Shown: positions 13,185-25,575, numbered from the stretch's first letter. The stretch: DNA of 64,000 bases from Epiperipatus broadwayi (GCA_028023455.1 JAQFVV010006203.1:13802348-13866347); one strand, 5' to 3'. Made by a program: numbers and translations. Notes: generated from the letters alone by a model not told the origin.

Positions 13185-13410
13185 AAGGCCTTATGATATA
13201 GTGGTACTATATCATCATCTGCATTGACTGATCCTGATTGAGGTCAAGTAGGTTCCAACCCATTTTGGAGTTTTTTGTAAAGAAGCTGCCTTACAGCCAA
13301 TCACTCTGTATTGATCAGTAAATGGATATCTAGCTTTTTCAACATTGCTTTCTCTTTCATTTTTTCTTTGTAAAAATTGTTGAAGAGACCATAATTGCAA
13401 TAGGTTATCC
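13185..13410 (+). repeat. tRNA-headed SINE, plus orientation
   Basis: The head has an A-box-like tatagtggtactata (13197-13211) and a B-box-like aggttccaaccc (13250-13261). It is followed by the body phrase atcagtaaatggatatctag, which recurs (diverged) at 18750, 25180, 29200, 33480, 35670, 42170 and 50265 in one orientation or the other. It is a short, Pol III type retroposon copy with no protein. Confidence 0.55.
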
Positions 13411-14109
13411 TAGCACTTCTCTGAGGAGTGCCAGAGCATGAAACTATGGTCAGAGTTTTTGGGATGGGGGGTGGGTGGGTTCTGACAGAGATATTTTAAA
13501 TGCTTTCTCTAGCTAAGCATTTATCACAAAGCTTGTTGAGGAATTGGCAACCCTCATTGTTTATAACTTACAAGCTTAAGAGAATAGGGTCATGTGATAT
13601 ATGACTCTTATTTTGACTATTCACAATCTATTTTGTTCATAACACCTTCGCATTACAGTGGAACCACAAACTATTTTGTTCTAAGCCCCCTTGCATTACA
13701 GTGACACGTGTCATAAACTATTTAATTCTAAGCCTCCCTGGTGTTCTACATATATAGCATTTAATAACCACCTTTTGTTGATAAATATTGATTAGAATAG
13801 AAAACATTGTTTATTGAACTGCAAGTGCACAATACTTTTCAACACAAACACATATATGTAATAAATTCTTTTTTATATATGTGAATAAAAAAAATTTTTA
13901 ATAATATAAAAAAAAAATTGAAGGAGTCATATTTACATATATTTTACTGTATATTCACTCAATGTATTCACTGACACAAGAATAAGAAAAAAACCAACTA
14001 ACTACACTATTTTTATTTTTAAAATTAAATATAACAGGGCAAGTGTCTCTTTTTCCAACATCTTTTATTTTATTTTAATAGAAACCTGTTAGTATAGTTT
14101 AAAAAGAAA
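13411..14109. other. Repeat-like stretch without recognised family
   Basis: A G-rich run (ggggggtgggtggg) occurs near 13466. A local duplication lies at 13615-13740: the phrase tattttgttc-taa-gcc/cc-ttcgcattacagtg occurs two to three times with about 60-bp spacing. No coding content. Confidence 0.45.
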
Positions 14110-14530
14110 TTATCATCTATTAATAATTTTTATTAGTCATTCATTAGATTAGAGATTATCCACTTAATGAATATTTCTGAAGTGTGATTTTCATTACACC
14201 ACTCTCACTCAAAGTAGGGACTGGTTTCTATCTGTTTTAACATCTTGTGGAAGGGTATAATCATAAACATATGACCAAAGACATGAAAATATATATATGA
14301 TCCCCAAAATGCATATTTCTTACTGAATCAGCATTCATTAATGATAAAGATATGTTTAAGAGATTGTGATCTGGAAGGAATGCTAGTTCAGCGTGATATA
14401 TGCTTCTTGGGGATCATCTTTTTCACATATCTGTGATCATATGTTTATGATCACACCTCTCCACAAGATGTTAAAAGTGGATAATAACCAATTCCTATTT
14501 TTTTTTTTTTAAAGTCAGTATTAGGTATGT
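14110..14530. repeat. Large foldback repeat, copy 1
   Basis: The inner arms are ttttaacatcttgtgg then ataatcataaacatatgacc (14238-14275) and the complementary ggtc-like, atcatatgtttatgatcaca, ccacaagatgttaaaa (14434-14476). Inside, gatccccaaaatgcatattt is mirrored by atatgcttcttggggatc. The outer left sequence (cattcattagattagagatt) also occurs at 40230. The arms are imperfect, so this is an old copy. It shares its core with the elements at 25576, 40225 and 57364. Confidence 0.65.
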
Positions 14531-15590
14531 ATTAAAATTTGTAAAACTTTTAACATTATTCCTAGGAAATAATTTATTATGTAAAATACTGTACATCAAA
14601 TTCAGGAAGGATAATAAAGAAGTAATAAAATGTATGTGCTTTCAGCATAAAGTAATTTTAGTAAGTTATACAATCATGTACAGTCCTCAGAGGAAAAAAA
14701 TGGCCGCTCAAATATGAAATTTGTGAATTGATTTTTTTGTTTTTTTATTTACATTTTTGTTGGTTATTTTTCTCTGAACAGTATATAATTGAAATCATGT
14801 AGCCAGATACAGTGTAGTCTGCGGCTCCATTATACATCTTTATCTATATGATTAACATTTTCAATAACTCTTTATAAGTATGATTTGCACTAAACATCTT
14901 GCTTATTTCAATAACTCTTTATATTGTAATGAATAGTTAATTCATGAAAATATAGGTCATTAACCCATTGGATCACAAATTACATCAGAATACAGATTTA
15001 CAGGCATGTCTGGCCACACTTGAATCAGTATACAACAAGAACGTCTAATGCATTTTGTTTTGTATAACATGTTAAGAATTAAAATCATTATTCTTAATTG
15101 TATAAAAGATGATGGATAGAAGTCAATATAATATATATGTAGATAAATATTTTAATACAATATGAATTTATTAACTCCTTTGGATATCACAAGCTAATTT
15201 AGAATGCTGGTCCATTTACCAATTGTGTGAGTCTTCAATGAGTATTTTTTTTTTTTTTAATTGGATCATATGGATTTTAGATTAACTGTGGAGTTGGGAA
15301 AATGAGTCAATGAACTGATTGCAAAACAAAACTAGTTTCACAACTGGTGGGAGGAGAATCATGTTACTATGAGTTCTAAACCCATGATTTACTATCACAT
15401 GTACTGAGGTTGAAATATTTTTTCATTGATTGAGTACTCCCATATGAATTTGATATTAAACTTGCTTAATGTATATGTATAGAATGCATTAAAGTAAATT
15501 AGTCTGAACTTTTTTTTTTAATTAAAGTGTTTGAAAACAAAAAAATATTTTACATGTATATATTTTCTGCCTGAAGGTATGTTAATTAGG
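14531..15590. other. AT-rich stretch, no gene seen
   Basis: A possible decayed tRNA-type head lies near 15370-15400 (gagttctaaacccatg). Otherwise I see no supported feature. Confidence 0.4.
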
Positions 15591-16052
15591 TCAGTGATTC
15601 TCAAGTTTGGGTATAACTAGAGTATTTAGAGATACATAAAAAAAGTTGAATACTTATAGAAAAACGAATGTATACAGTGTAATTCAAAATATAAATCAGA
15701 TGTTATAAAATTAAGTGAATGTTATGAGAAGTGGCAAATTATGTTATTGTTTCGCTACTTTGTTATTAAACCTTTTCAATTAGCAATAACTTAAAGTAAC
15801 AAATGTGCTATTGTTTGTTTTTTATGTAATCTGTGAGATATTTGAATTCACTTACAAGTTTATGATGTATGCATTTTACTTAATTAGCCATTGTTTTTTA
15901 ATCCCATTATTGAACTATATATTTATAATCATAATGTATACATTTGAAATACCAACTATATGAATTACACACAGATTTCTAATATGAAAAATATAATTTA
16001 TGGATTTGAGCTGCCAAGAATCACCCAACTGAAAATAGTTTGAGAACTAATT
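15591..16052. mobile_element. hAT-like MITE, non-autonomous
   Basis: The left end is cagtgattctcaagtttggg. The right end is a matching inverted ...ccaact...agtttgagaac (16024-16047). Candidate flanks are taattagg (15583-15590) and taattatg (16053-16060), seven of eight bases alike, fitting an 8-bp hAT duplication. The last few bases of the right terminal repeat have drifted, so the exact boundary may shift by one or two bases. The interior of about 460 bp has no coding blocks. Confidence 0.5.
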
Positions 16053-16589
16053 TAATTATGCAATAGAATACTCTGATCAAGGGATTATCCTCATTGATTA
16101 TTACTGTTAATACATCTTTGTTCACTGACTTCTTAATTAATATAATTAATTATTCTGGCATATTAATATTTAGAACTATAACTTAAAACTTAACGAATTC
16201 TTTCATTATTAACATGCATATAGTAAATGTATAATCAATAAAATGATTTTTACCAAAAATAAGAATCCCATAAGTATTCCAATTTGCATTTAATGTCTAC
16301 ATTTATAACACTAATCCACTCTGTATAACTCTACTCTAAATCTATCTATATAAGCAAGACCATTTACCTATGGCCTAGTTTTTGGTTATTTACCTTCATT
16401 TGTGAACAGTATCAAGTTATATATGTCTTTATATTTATTAATCAATTTAATTTTTTTATACTATTCAACATTTAATATTTTGAATCCAAGTCAGAGTTAA
16501 TTTGGGAATCTGTTTGACATTACCATTAGTATTTCATTGATTATTCTAACATAGATGATCATAATGGAGAATGACTTGAGTGGATAATT
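16053..16589. other. AT-rich stretch, no gene seen
   Basis: No supported feature. Confidence 0.45.
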
Positions 16590-18035
16590 GCTATTAATGC
16601 AGATAAAATGATTATGATTTCTGCAAGAGATATGAGAATTCAGGTTCAAAGAAAATTACTTGAGGCGGTCAAGAGCATGGTTGATTCAATTTCAGGGATT
16701 TACCTGCCCTTAGTGGGAAAGGTGGCATTACTTCATATGCTAGCCATCCCGAAGATAAATTATTTTATGCCAGTAATAATGCCAACTAAAGGTTTTCAGG
16801 TGAAGGTTAATTCTCTTTGCTCTCGACTGCTCTGGAAGAAAAAAGTTGTCGCCATAAGCCACAGAAAGATGGGTCAACCCAGAAGGGTTAATGGTCTTGC
16901 CCTTCACTCTATTCAAACCTTTCTGTATCATAGAGCCCATAATCTTTTGGTTGGGCTAGAAGAATGGTTTACATCAGTTGTTTTTCATTCTTTAATCCCC
17001 CCCCCCACTGACTCGCAGCTGCCTATGGATAGGCCACCGCTGGCTTGGCTGGAGAGGCTAGCTGCATTGGTTAAATGGGGTGGGAATTGGAGGTGAATTG
17101 CTGTTGGCTAAATTGAAATATTGGGATGTATCCCAATTGCATAACCTACCACAGTTACTCCTCATGGCTTCTTGGGTCTTTTGAATGATCTGTTAAGCAG
17201 GAAATTTGAATTCTGGATGCTAGAGGGAAGGTTTCTGGATTTCATCATAAAAGTAAATTTAACTGCACTCCCTACCAATGAATTCTTAGTCATGAAGAGA
17301 GGCTTTGCCAAACTAAATCCTGTTTGCCAAATGTGCAATTGAGAGAATGAATCAATGCAGTATCTCTTCTTTGATTGTGTGATACTAAATAAATGCAGAG
17401 CAATACTCAATGGTTGGATGACACCTATAAACAAAGGATTCATAACCTGAATGAATGCCTGAAAACTGGAATCTTTGGAATAATTAGACTGTTAATCATG
17501 ATGAACTATATAGTCTGGATAATGAGATGCCATCTGATATTTGGGAAGAGTAATGGTAATTTACATACTGAACTTTTGTGCAAGATCAAGGCTGTCAAAA
17601 AGAGAGATCATGATTTCGCCAGAAAAAAATCTTCAATGACACCTGGAAGCTTGTGGAGTTTCCAGAATAGTTTGCGTCAGTGCTGGGGGGGGGGGTTCCT
17701 TAACGTTTGTTCAAAAGTCACTCTACATAAGCCACTAAGATGGCTCTAGCCATGGTTAGGTATGCCCGTTTTGGGTGATTGAGAGCCAAAGGATCAGCTC
17801 TCCTATAATGGTCATAAGACTGGGGAATGTGTTTTGTTTCCCTGCCAATGTTTTATCAAGTAAAGATACTGAACTCTCAAATTCAAGAAGAATGACTAAA
17901 CTGTTGAAGAGAGCATGTTGCTCAAAGTGTTCGAACGCTCATAATGAATTCAAGACAATTTAGTTGTTTTTTCCCTTTGTAATTGCTTTACTATCTTTTC
18001 TTTGTATTCATAGTCAATAAATTTACTTTTAAAAA
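16590..18035 (+). mobile_element. LINE 3' half, Tx1/L1-like, copy 1
   Basis: A 5'-truncated non-LTR retrotransposon. It begins inside the reverse-transcriptase ORF and ends in an A-rich tail (ttttaaaaataataaaa, about 18018-18035) just after aataaattt, which could act as a poly(A) signal. Coding similarity covers roughly 16608-17960 with breaks. A homologous copy lies at 30581-32637, with the same block order but a different 3' untranslated region. Confidence 0.8.
16608..17963 (+). pseudogene. Tx1/L1-like ORF2 C-terminal pseudogene
   Basis: The first 162 codons (16608-17096) are open and include GKVALLHMLAIPKINYFMPV, LCSRLLWKKK and QPRRVNGLALHS. This is the post-catalytic part of L1/Tx1-type reverse transcriptases (pattern G-(K/R)-x-AL-x-M-x-x-x-P-(K/R)-x-x-Y). 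After a stop at 17094 the frame is broken. A zf-RVT remnant follows at 17324-17382: C-x2-C is CQMC, but the expected histidine is replaced by tyrosine (QYLFFDC), and a stop interrupts it. Remaining stretches up to 17963 align with the corresponding part of the 30.6-kb copy only loosely. No start is real: the 5' end is a truncation. Confidence 0.75.
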
Positions 18036-18139
18036 TAATAAAATGAATATGATCTCATATTTAATTTCTTTTAATGTTTCACTATAGGATTTATTTTTGG
18101 GATATCAAATAAGTTAAATATTTATATTTTAAACCACTA

Positions 18140-18480
18140 AACATCACATGATCACTATTCCTTATGCTAGCACATAACTGTTACCAAAACAGGCAAAACT
18201 CCCCATACAGTAGTGCCACTCAGTGCCAACCAGAGTAATCAATGGATGCCAGAAGGCTTGTGCATAAAATCTCCATCTAGTGCCTCCTCATCCAATATCC
18301 CCAGACTAGTTTCTGGCTTGTGGCCTTCGTCAGTGAGGAGCTTTGGATCTGAGAAAATAGTCTGGGGATATTGAATGGTTAGGCACTAGGTGGGGATTTT
18401 ATGCACAAGCATTCTGGCATCCATTGATTATTCTGATTGGCACTGAGTGGCACTACTGTATGGAGAGTTTTGCCTGTTTT
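18140..18480. repeat. Foldback repeat AAAACAGGCAAAACTC, complete two-arm copy
   Basis: The left arm is about 18186-18310 and the right arm about 18357-18480. They are reverse complements with only a few mismatches over roughly 125 bp, separated by a loop of about 45 bp. Both arms begin with AAAACAGGCAAAACTC at their outer ends and contain cagtagtgccactcagtgcc. A second motif (catcacatgatcac then ttatgctagcacataa) precedes the left arm at 18145-18181. Relatives: 44383-44745 (one arm only), 51035-51095, 61895-61965, 63168-63235. No coding sequence. Confidence 0.9.
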
Positions 18481-18599
18481 AGTATTTATATTTTATTTTT
18501 TTATTCTTCAAGAAATCAATAGTGATCAATTTTACCTTTTAGTGTATGTGCATATGTATAAAGTCTTCAAAAATTAATATTTTATAATTTGATGCGAAA

Positions 18600-18880
18600 T
18601 CCATTAGATGAATGTAAAATAAAAGTAAATCAGCTGCTGAAGATAGAAGCCTTTTCAACAATTTCTTGCAGAACAATGAAATAAGGCATTATTTACCATG
18701 CTATGCAAATGCAAAGTGTTTACCAACTTTGTTTTACTATCTACTTAAGAATAGCTAGATACCCATTTACTGACCAAGGTTGGATAATTGGCTAACTAAA
18801 CTATTGCCTGACTACTTGAAAATAAATTCTAAATCTGTGAGAACATGAAAAATTTCTCAAATTTCATTTGGTGACGGGCT
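18600..18880 (-). repeat. Decayed SINE of the tRNA-headed family
   Basis: It shares agatacccatttactgacca, ggttggataattggctaac and an actacttgaaa phrase with the copy at 29035-29400. The tRNA-type head expected at the right end is no longer readable. Confidence 0.5.
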
Positions 18881-21660
18881 CTTAATTAGATAAAAATAAA
18901 TAATCTTACATTTTATTTTATATTTTTACTTTTTATTGTAGTCAACAAATTGTATTCAACCTGATTTCTGTTAGGAGGTATTTATTAATCATTTGTTGCT
19001 TCCGATAACCTTTCTTATTATAAAAAGTAATCTTTGGGAGATTACATAGTGTTGGAGCATTAAAATATCTGGCAACATTTCCATTCAGCTTTGCTGAACT
19101 AAGATTTTTTTGTTTTTTTATCTTTTAGTTAAGAATTAATTTATGAAGCTTCATCTTTTAATAATTCTTATGTATCTTAATAATGTCAAAGTTTATAATA
19201 TAGCTCTCATGTTGTTAAGAAAGTATCATACTGGAGAACTACCATTAACAGTAATTAAGTTTTATTGTATTATAGCTTCATCAATTCTTTTATTCTATTC
19301 AGAGAATGTCTATTCGCACACACATATATATATATATTAATTACGATGGTTATAGTTATTATTTTATATCATTAAACTCTTATTTTAATTTTTAAACTTA
19401 ATATAATTGTATTGATTGAGCCTCGCTTCAATGTTTAAATCATAATTAAAATTTTTAAAATGATTAATTAGTGTAAGTTAATTAAGTGAAAGCATTAGCT
19501 AATTAACCTTAATTAGACAGTTAGCTTGTCTTGCAGAAGGCAACTTAATATGCAAATATCAATTTCAATATTAAGTTTTTTGTTCTGTAGAATTAAATGC
19601 AAATACTTGTACATATTAAGTTCTTCATGTAGATAATGTTGATGACCGAGCTGATAAAACACCTGATTGTCATTGGTGATAGTTGGCTATTATTTGCTGT
19701 TTGAGAAGATCCTGAGCTCATAACTTATTTTTACCTTTACTTATTCACATATATGTACTGTCTCATAGAGTAACAGTAATGCATCCCTAGCCATACCCAT
19801 TATCTAAGTTTAAATCAGTATTGACTATAATTTGAAATTTTTTTCAGGCTCTGTTTAGGATTAAGATTTGTCTTTTCAGATAGCTAGGCTAATGCTAACT
19901 ATCTAATATCAGTCAGCAATAGCTAGAGGTAAACAAGGATAAAAAAATACATACTACCTAGTTATTGGCAATTTCAGTAAATAATATTTTCTTTTTTGTT
20001 TTTGGTTCGTGAGGGGTTGTGATAGGTGTTTGTCCTGCTGTATATTATTTAGAGGCTGTTTTACATTTTATACATATTGAAAATTGGTTATATCTTTTAT
20101 TGATTTCATTTAAATTAATGCTGGAAATAAGTCAAAAATAAATCGATGTAGACAATATATATTCTGCAAATTTCTATGATTTTTTCCCCTTTTATTATAA
20201 ATAATTTTCAAATTGATAAAAGTTAAAATTATAATAGGGTCAATTTTCTATTCATATAAATCTGGACTCAAATAAACAATTCTCTGCATATACTAAGTAC
20301 ATAAAATTCAAAAAGTGTAATATATAAATCACCTCATGCATTGGGGATGTCTGTTGCAGTATACTGAAAACATTTATTTTCAGTTACTAAAAATATATAT
20401 TTTTATATTCTGCAGTGTGACTAATAGTCACTTTCATCTTTAATCAAGCAAATGTAAATAAATCTCAGTTTTTTATTAAACTTAGAAAAATTAAAGATAT
20501 AAATATTTTCAAGCACCTGCAAATGTTTATGCAGCTACACAGAATTTGGTCTTACTTTTGTCACCATTGTATCTGTTGAATTATGTGTTTTACATTTCAT
20601 TTACTATCAAAACTTTATATTTCTTTTAGTCCATTATTATAGGACTATTTTTCAACACATACTGTGTTTCTTTAAGTTAATTCTTTATGCTATATCAAAT
20701 TATAGATTTAGCTATAATATGCAATTCGGAAAGAAACAATAATTATATTATCAAATCAAAAATTTAACCTTGTACAATTTAATGTCGTCTATAATTTGAT
20801 CTAGCATTTAAAAAACTAATACCCAACATGTACTTGAATGGAAATTCTATTTACATAAAAAATTTAACATAAGTAAAAAATTGTGGACTGTTTATATATT
20901 AAAATTGATTTGTTTTGATATATTTGATTTATATTTGTTTATTATTATTATGCATAAACATTTATTTTAATTTGACTAATTGAAGAACGTATTTTTTTTC
21001 TTTCAAGTAAATGAGGAATATCCAATATTTTCAGCTGTCTTTTTTTTTTTTTAAAGTAGCTTATCCAAAATCTAGAATTTTGTTACATAAGTAATATCAA
21101 AATCCAGCTGCCAAAATTGTCTTAAACTCAACAATTTGAGATAATTAATATCTATTATATATCTAATCTTTAAAATCCTCTATCATGTTTTTGGTTTTAG
21201 ATCTCATAATATTTCCTACAATGCATTTCAATAACTTACTTCCTATAATAGACTTGTGTTAATATTTAGATAGCACTTTTTAATTCCTAGCAACTAACAT
21301 TCAAACAATTCTGTAAAGCATTTTATATTTAGAAGTTTTTAATATTTTCTGTCATTTATTTTTCATGTTATATTTACTACTATGAAATAAAGTTAAACTG
21401 AATTTTATTTGTAGGTTCTTTGTTGTCTCAACTGAGATTTGCATATTGTCTGAATAAATAAGTCCAGGTTGCATTATATATATGCAATAGTCCCAACATA
21501 TCAACAGGTTCACTATTAGCATTTCAGTAATTTATAGTTTGAAAAAAAAAATTAGGAATTTACAAATTTGAATTGATACATTCTGAATATGTGCTATCTA
21601 TGTGAACATCCCAAATCATTTATCATCTCACAAACTTGTTGGCACAATATATATATATAA
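18881..21660. other. AT-rich stretch, no gene seen
   Basis: Only short AT-rich open stretches. I see no transposon ends, no RNA gene and no clear repeat beyond small T and TA runs (19322-19338). Confidence 0.45.
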
Positions 21661-21780
21661 TCAGAAAGCTTTATTGGTCAGTTCATAAGGAGTTCAAGCA
21701 TCAGAGATAGATGACTGGAATTGATTTAAAGACCTTACATTCTAGACTACTAAACCTTGTATGATACTTACACAATGGAA
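21661..21780 (-). repeat. SINE fragment sharing the 'ttcataaggagtt' body
   Basis: The phrase ctttattggtcagttcataa, then ggagttcaagcatc, parallels the body of copies at 24850 and 38690 (attcataagaag... / gagttcataagaaggttgag). The tRNA-like head is not clear here. Confidence 0.4.
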
Positions 21781-22550
21781 GCATTACTTTATTAGTGACA
21801 GTGCTGTTGTAAATAATTAAATACAAATTTTATTTAATTAAAGTGCCATCAAAACAATAAGATGATGTATTGGTAATTCTTAATGATAAAATAATTGATT
21901 AAATAGTAAAAATCATATACCATATTGACTCAATTGCATGCATATTTACTCACCTATATTTGAGTATGTACATATCATTCTTCATTTATTATTGTTATAT
22001 CTTTTATTCCGTTTTTGAGGTTAATTATTTTCAACTATCTAATGTGTATATTTTTTAATTTAAATTATATCATAGTTATGTATGTATATATATATATATG
22101 TATGTTAAAAAGTGTACTGTGTATACTACAGAAAATGTTAGCTGTGATTTCAAGAATTTTCATGGTGCGGAGCTACATAGATGTGAATGCCGAGAAGATT
22201 GTTATATATTGAAGAATGTATTATTATTAGTATAATAATACAGGGGAAATAAAAATCTTAGAAGCAAAAATGATTTTAATATGTATTAGTTGCACATTAT
22301 AATTTAGCCGTATTTCAGGTTCAAACTATATTTTACTATTCATGTATATTTTCAAGTGCAGACATACATGTTACATTATGGTTTTACATCTCTGCTTTTC
22401 TCTCTCTCTATATATGCACTCTGTTCTTTTTTAATCAAATCCTGGATTCAACTGTCTAAATTTCATATCCTCATACATTAGAACAAACATGCTTGTTTAA
22501 TATTCCAATACACTTTATCTATTTCATAATATATATATTGTAATTAATTG
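21781..22550. other. AT-rich stretch, no gene seen
   Basis: Contains a short (TA)n-rich tract near 22085-22098. A 61-codon open stretch at 22548-22733 is a shadow of the antisense LINE. Confidence 0.45.
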
Positions 22551-23765
22551 AAATATTATCATTTTCAACCATTATTAATTGACTGCAAGATAAAGGTCTC
22601 TCCAAGTTCAATTCATCTTCTCCAATCTCTAGCCATCTTCTCCATATCACCCTGCACTCTTCCTTATTTCATTCATTTATCTCACATGTGGTCTCTTTCT
22701 ATGTCTTTTACAATCTCTTGGAATCCAGTTTAAGATTTCAACTGTCATCTATTGACATTTTTCCTAGAAATATTTCCAGCCTAATTCCATTTTAGTCTTA
22801 ATTTTTTCAATGATGTCAGCAACACCTGTTTGTTCTTTTATCCATATACTTCATTTTTGATCTCTTCTTATTACTCCTAACATGTATCTCCATACTTCTT
22901 TGAGTAGTCTGAAGTCTATGTCTTGCTCTTTTATTAAGTATCCAAATTTCACATTCATAAATAAGAACTGGTAAAATACATTTATTAAAAACCCTTTTCA
23001 AACATATTGGCATATTTCCTTTTGATATAAAGGTATGTCTACCAAAAGCACTCCAACCAAGATTAATTCTATGATTAATTTTATCCATTATGTTTCCATT
23101 TGTAATAATAATCTGACCAAAGTATTTGTACTTGTTAACTTCTTCTAATTCATCATTATCAATCTTTATTTTCATCTTTTGAGAAAATTCATTGAACATT
23201 ACTTTAGTCTTTGACCTTACTTTTAGTCCTACTTTTTTACTTTCGTCTGATAACTCTTGTAACATTTCTTGAAGCTCTAAAACATTATTTGCAAAACAAT
23301 TATATCATCAGCAAAATCTAGATAACTTAAATAATCTCCATTTACTTTTATTCTTTTAGCTTCCCATTTTAATCTACAAAATACTTTTTGCAGCACTGCT
23401 GGAAAAAGTTTTGGAGATGTGGCTCATCCTGTGACATACTCTTCTCAATGTTAATTTTCACTGTATCAATTTGTAATCTAATTGTTGTTACATTTTTATA
23501 AATATTCTTTAGAATATGATAATATCCTGAATTTATATCTTGATGATCCAATACTTTAATCACTGAAGAAATGCATCTTCAATCAAATGACCTTTTCATA
23601 ATCTACAAGTCCAAAGCATAATGGCAACTCATATTCATTGGTCCTTTCTATAACTTATCTCAATATTTGGATACGATCCATTGTGCTAAAATCACTTTTA
23701 AATCTAGTTTGTTCTTTTCCATATTATTTTTTTTAGATAATGATTGTCTGTGATCTACACAATAC
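22551..23765 (-). mobile_element. RTE-type LINE, 5'-truncated, 3' end at 22551
   Basis: On the minus strand the order is reverse transcriptase core, then the C-terminal region, then a short 3' end. The 3' end carries the recurrent phrase tgcagtcaattaataatgg followed by ttgaaaatgataat, a GATGAT-type tail typical of RTE/BovB elements. The same 3' end recurs in six other places in this window, which defines the family. The element is truncated at its 5' side near 23765. Confidence 0.85.
22816..23760 (-). pseudogene. RTE reverse transcriptase pseudogene (FADD motif)
   Basis: At 23750-23560 the frames read an RSGFST-like block (RFKSDFSTMDRIQ), then NEYELPLCFGLVDYEK, which is the first catalytic aspartate region. 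An open block 23563-23369 gives IKVLDHQDINSGYYHILKNI and a degraded RQGD motif (KSMSQDEPH). The YLDFADDI motif with its two catalytic aspartates is at about 23304-23318. From 23265 to 22816 an open 149-codon stretch contains SKKVGLKVRSKTKVMF, YKYFGQIIITNGN, NHRINLGWSAFG, ILPVLIYECEIW and RLQTTQRSME, the standard RTE order after the active site. Frameshifts join these blocks, so it is dead. The FADD box itself is intact. Confidence 0.85.
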
Positions 23766-23886
23766 CTTTTTTAAATCACATTTACATGTGGGCTAGGTAA
23801 TTAAATTATCAACACCAATTTAATCGCATCTTTTTACCATTTTTGATTTACTGGGACCAAATATTGTTTTAAGTGTTTATATTAGT

Positions 23887-24190
23887 TCATCATTTTCAAC
23901 CATTATTAACCCATTGCAGGATGAAGGTATTTCCAAGTTCAGTGTGTCTTCTCTGATCTCTAGCCTCTCTTCTCATTACCCCAGCGCACCTTATTTCATC
24001 CTTCTATCTCACATTATGTTTCTTTCTAGGACTTTTACAATCTCTTGGAATCCAATTTAAGATTTCAACTATTTATCTATTATCATCTTTTCTAGCAATA
24101 TGTCCAACCCAATTCCATTTCATTCTCAATTCATTCAATGATGTCAATAACACCTGTTTGTCTCTCAGCTTTATATAGTTAGACTAATGA
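23887..24190 (-). mobile_element. RTE LINE 3'-end fragment
   Basis: It repeats the 3' end seen at 22551-22830 (caaccattattaa-ccattgcaggatgaagg, then tctcacatt, ttggaatcca-tttaagatttcaact, aatgatgtca-taacacctgttt). Similarity to the C-terminal codons ends near 24165. The next 370 bp (24190-24560) may be a further decayed antisense LINE segment, but I cannot show it. Confidence 0.75.
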
Positions 24191-24849
24191 CAATTTCATT
24201 TTTAATGTCATACCTTGTGAACAGTAGTCTTTTTCATAACATTTTATATTTTACAGGGATTCATTATAGTTCAAATTCTTTGCATTAGTTATAATATTCT
24301 TAATACAGCTAATAACTCTTTTTAGAATATTCTCTCTTTCTATCTGAAAAATGAATAGATTGGCAATTTTCATCATTATACCATCCAAGTTGCAAAATAC
24401 ATTAACTCCTGTCGGTCTTCAATGCAGATATCCTTACTCTTCCTTGCTTAATTAATCATTCTTATAATTATTTTTGTATTTTTATTGATGCTTTGATTGT
24501 TTTTAAGTTTTCTAGTTTTAATCCATGCTAATTCTCAAAAGACTTGTCAGCCTAAAATGAAATTAAAAGGAATTACTCTACTAATTTTTTTTTAAGATTA
24601 CAGAACAATAATTAAAAACATATACAATTAAAACTGATTTAATTAGAAAAATCTAAAATGTTTAATTTTAAAGTAAACAATTTTATTTTCGTAATTGACA
24701 TATTTAATTTTAATGGCTTTAAAATAAATTATAGTTTCTAATGATAAATAGTTTATAACGTGTGTGTGTGTGTGTATCTTGTTTTAATCATAATTTGAAT
24801 AATTTATAATTTGTAGCCAATGTAATTGACATATATATGAGATATTTGA
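24191..24849. other. AT-rich stretch, possibly decayed LINE, no gene
   Basis: Includes a short (GT)n tract near 24760-24775. No open frame of note. Confidence 0.4.
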
Positions 24850-24965
24850 TAAATAAATAATCGAATGCTTTATTGCATGGGAGTTTATAAGAAGTGGGAG
24901 CACCCATGAAGTTTGACTCCAGAGTCTGCCATTCTATCATTGTGTCATATCATGCAGGATTTTTA
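24850..24965 (-). repeat. tRNA-headed SINE
   Basis: On the minus strand the head reads gacacaatgatagaatggca (A-box-like), then gactctggagtcaaact (B-box region), gggtgctcccacttcttata and aactcccatgcaataaagca. The same order appears at 38690-38820. It is a Pol III type retroposon head, too degenerate for a real tRNA. Confidence 0.6.
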
Positions 24966-25021
24966 CATAGATGTTAGTGAAATAAAGAAGTAAAGATGCC
25001 AATCAGTTATATATATATTTT

Positions 25022-25210
25022 TGACATGATGGATGGTTAATGCACTTTCCTGTCATGCTTATTTGTGATTTCAAATCTATATCTGAATTTGAAGCTGTTT
25101 TTAGGCAGCCAAAGCTTATCAAAACCTATAAATTTTTATTGTTTCAACTAGAGATTTTGTTCCAATTGAATATTAGTTGATAAATGGATGTCTCATAATT
25201 CTCATAAAGC
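25022..25210 (+). repeat. tRNA-headed SINE
   Basis: The head has ggatggttaatgcactttcc (A-box region, 25031-25050) and gtgatttcaaatcta (B-box-like, 25066-25080). The body contains gttgataaatggatgtct, the recurrent SINE phrase. No cloverleaf can be drawn, so it is not a tRNA gene. Confidence 0.6.
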
Positions 25211-25559
25211 TGTATATGGTGCAGCTTATTAATGATGAAGGATACCAATGAAAAGATGATCGATTCTTTTTTCCAACCTTCCTGCAGCACTTTCTAAATC
25301 AGTGCATGTCTTAGGTAATAACATAAATGAACTATTTATTATATTTTCAAGTGCTATTCTGAAAGGGTACCTGCAGAATTTTAGTGAACTTTTTGTAGGG
25401 AATTATATAAACTATTTTATTATATCAACTCATCTTGAGGAATCTATTTATTTCAGTCTTTCAAATTTTTGTCTTTTTTTAATAACTTTTCATTTTTTGT
25501 TCAAAAATTCATTATATTAAAGAACTATTTTGTAAACACCTTAAAAAACAGCAACCACT
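25211..25559. other. AT-rich stretch, no gene seen
   Basis: A 72-codon open stretch (25302-25520) is T-rich with no motif. I do not call it a gene. Confidence 0.45.
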
Positions 25560-25575
25560 TATTGAATAATATCTT

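Noticed and set aside
17162-17443. 93-codon minus-strand open stretch
   Set aside because: Shadow of the Tx1/L1-like ORF on the plus strand.
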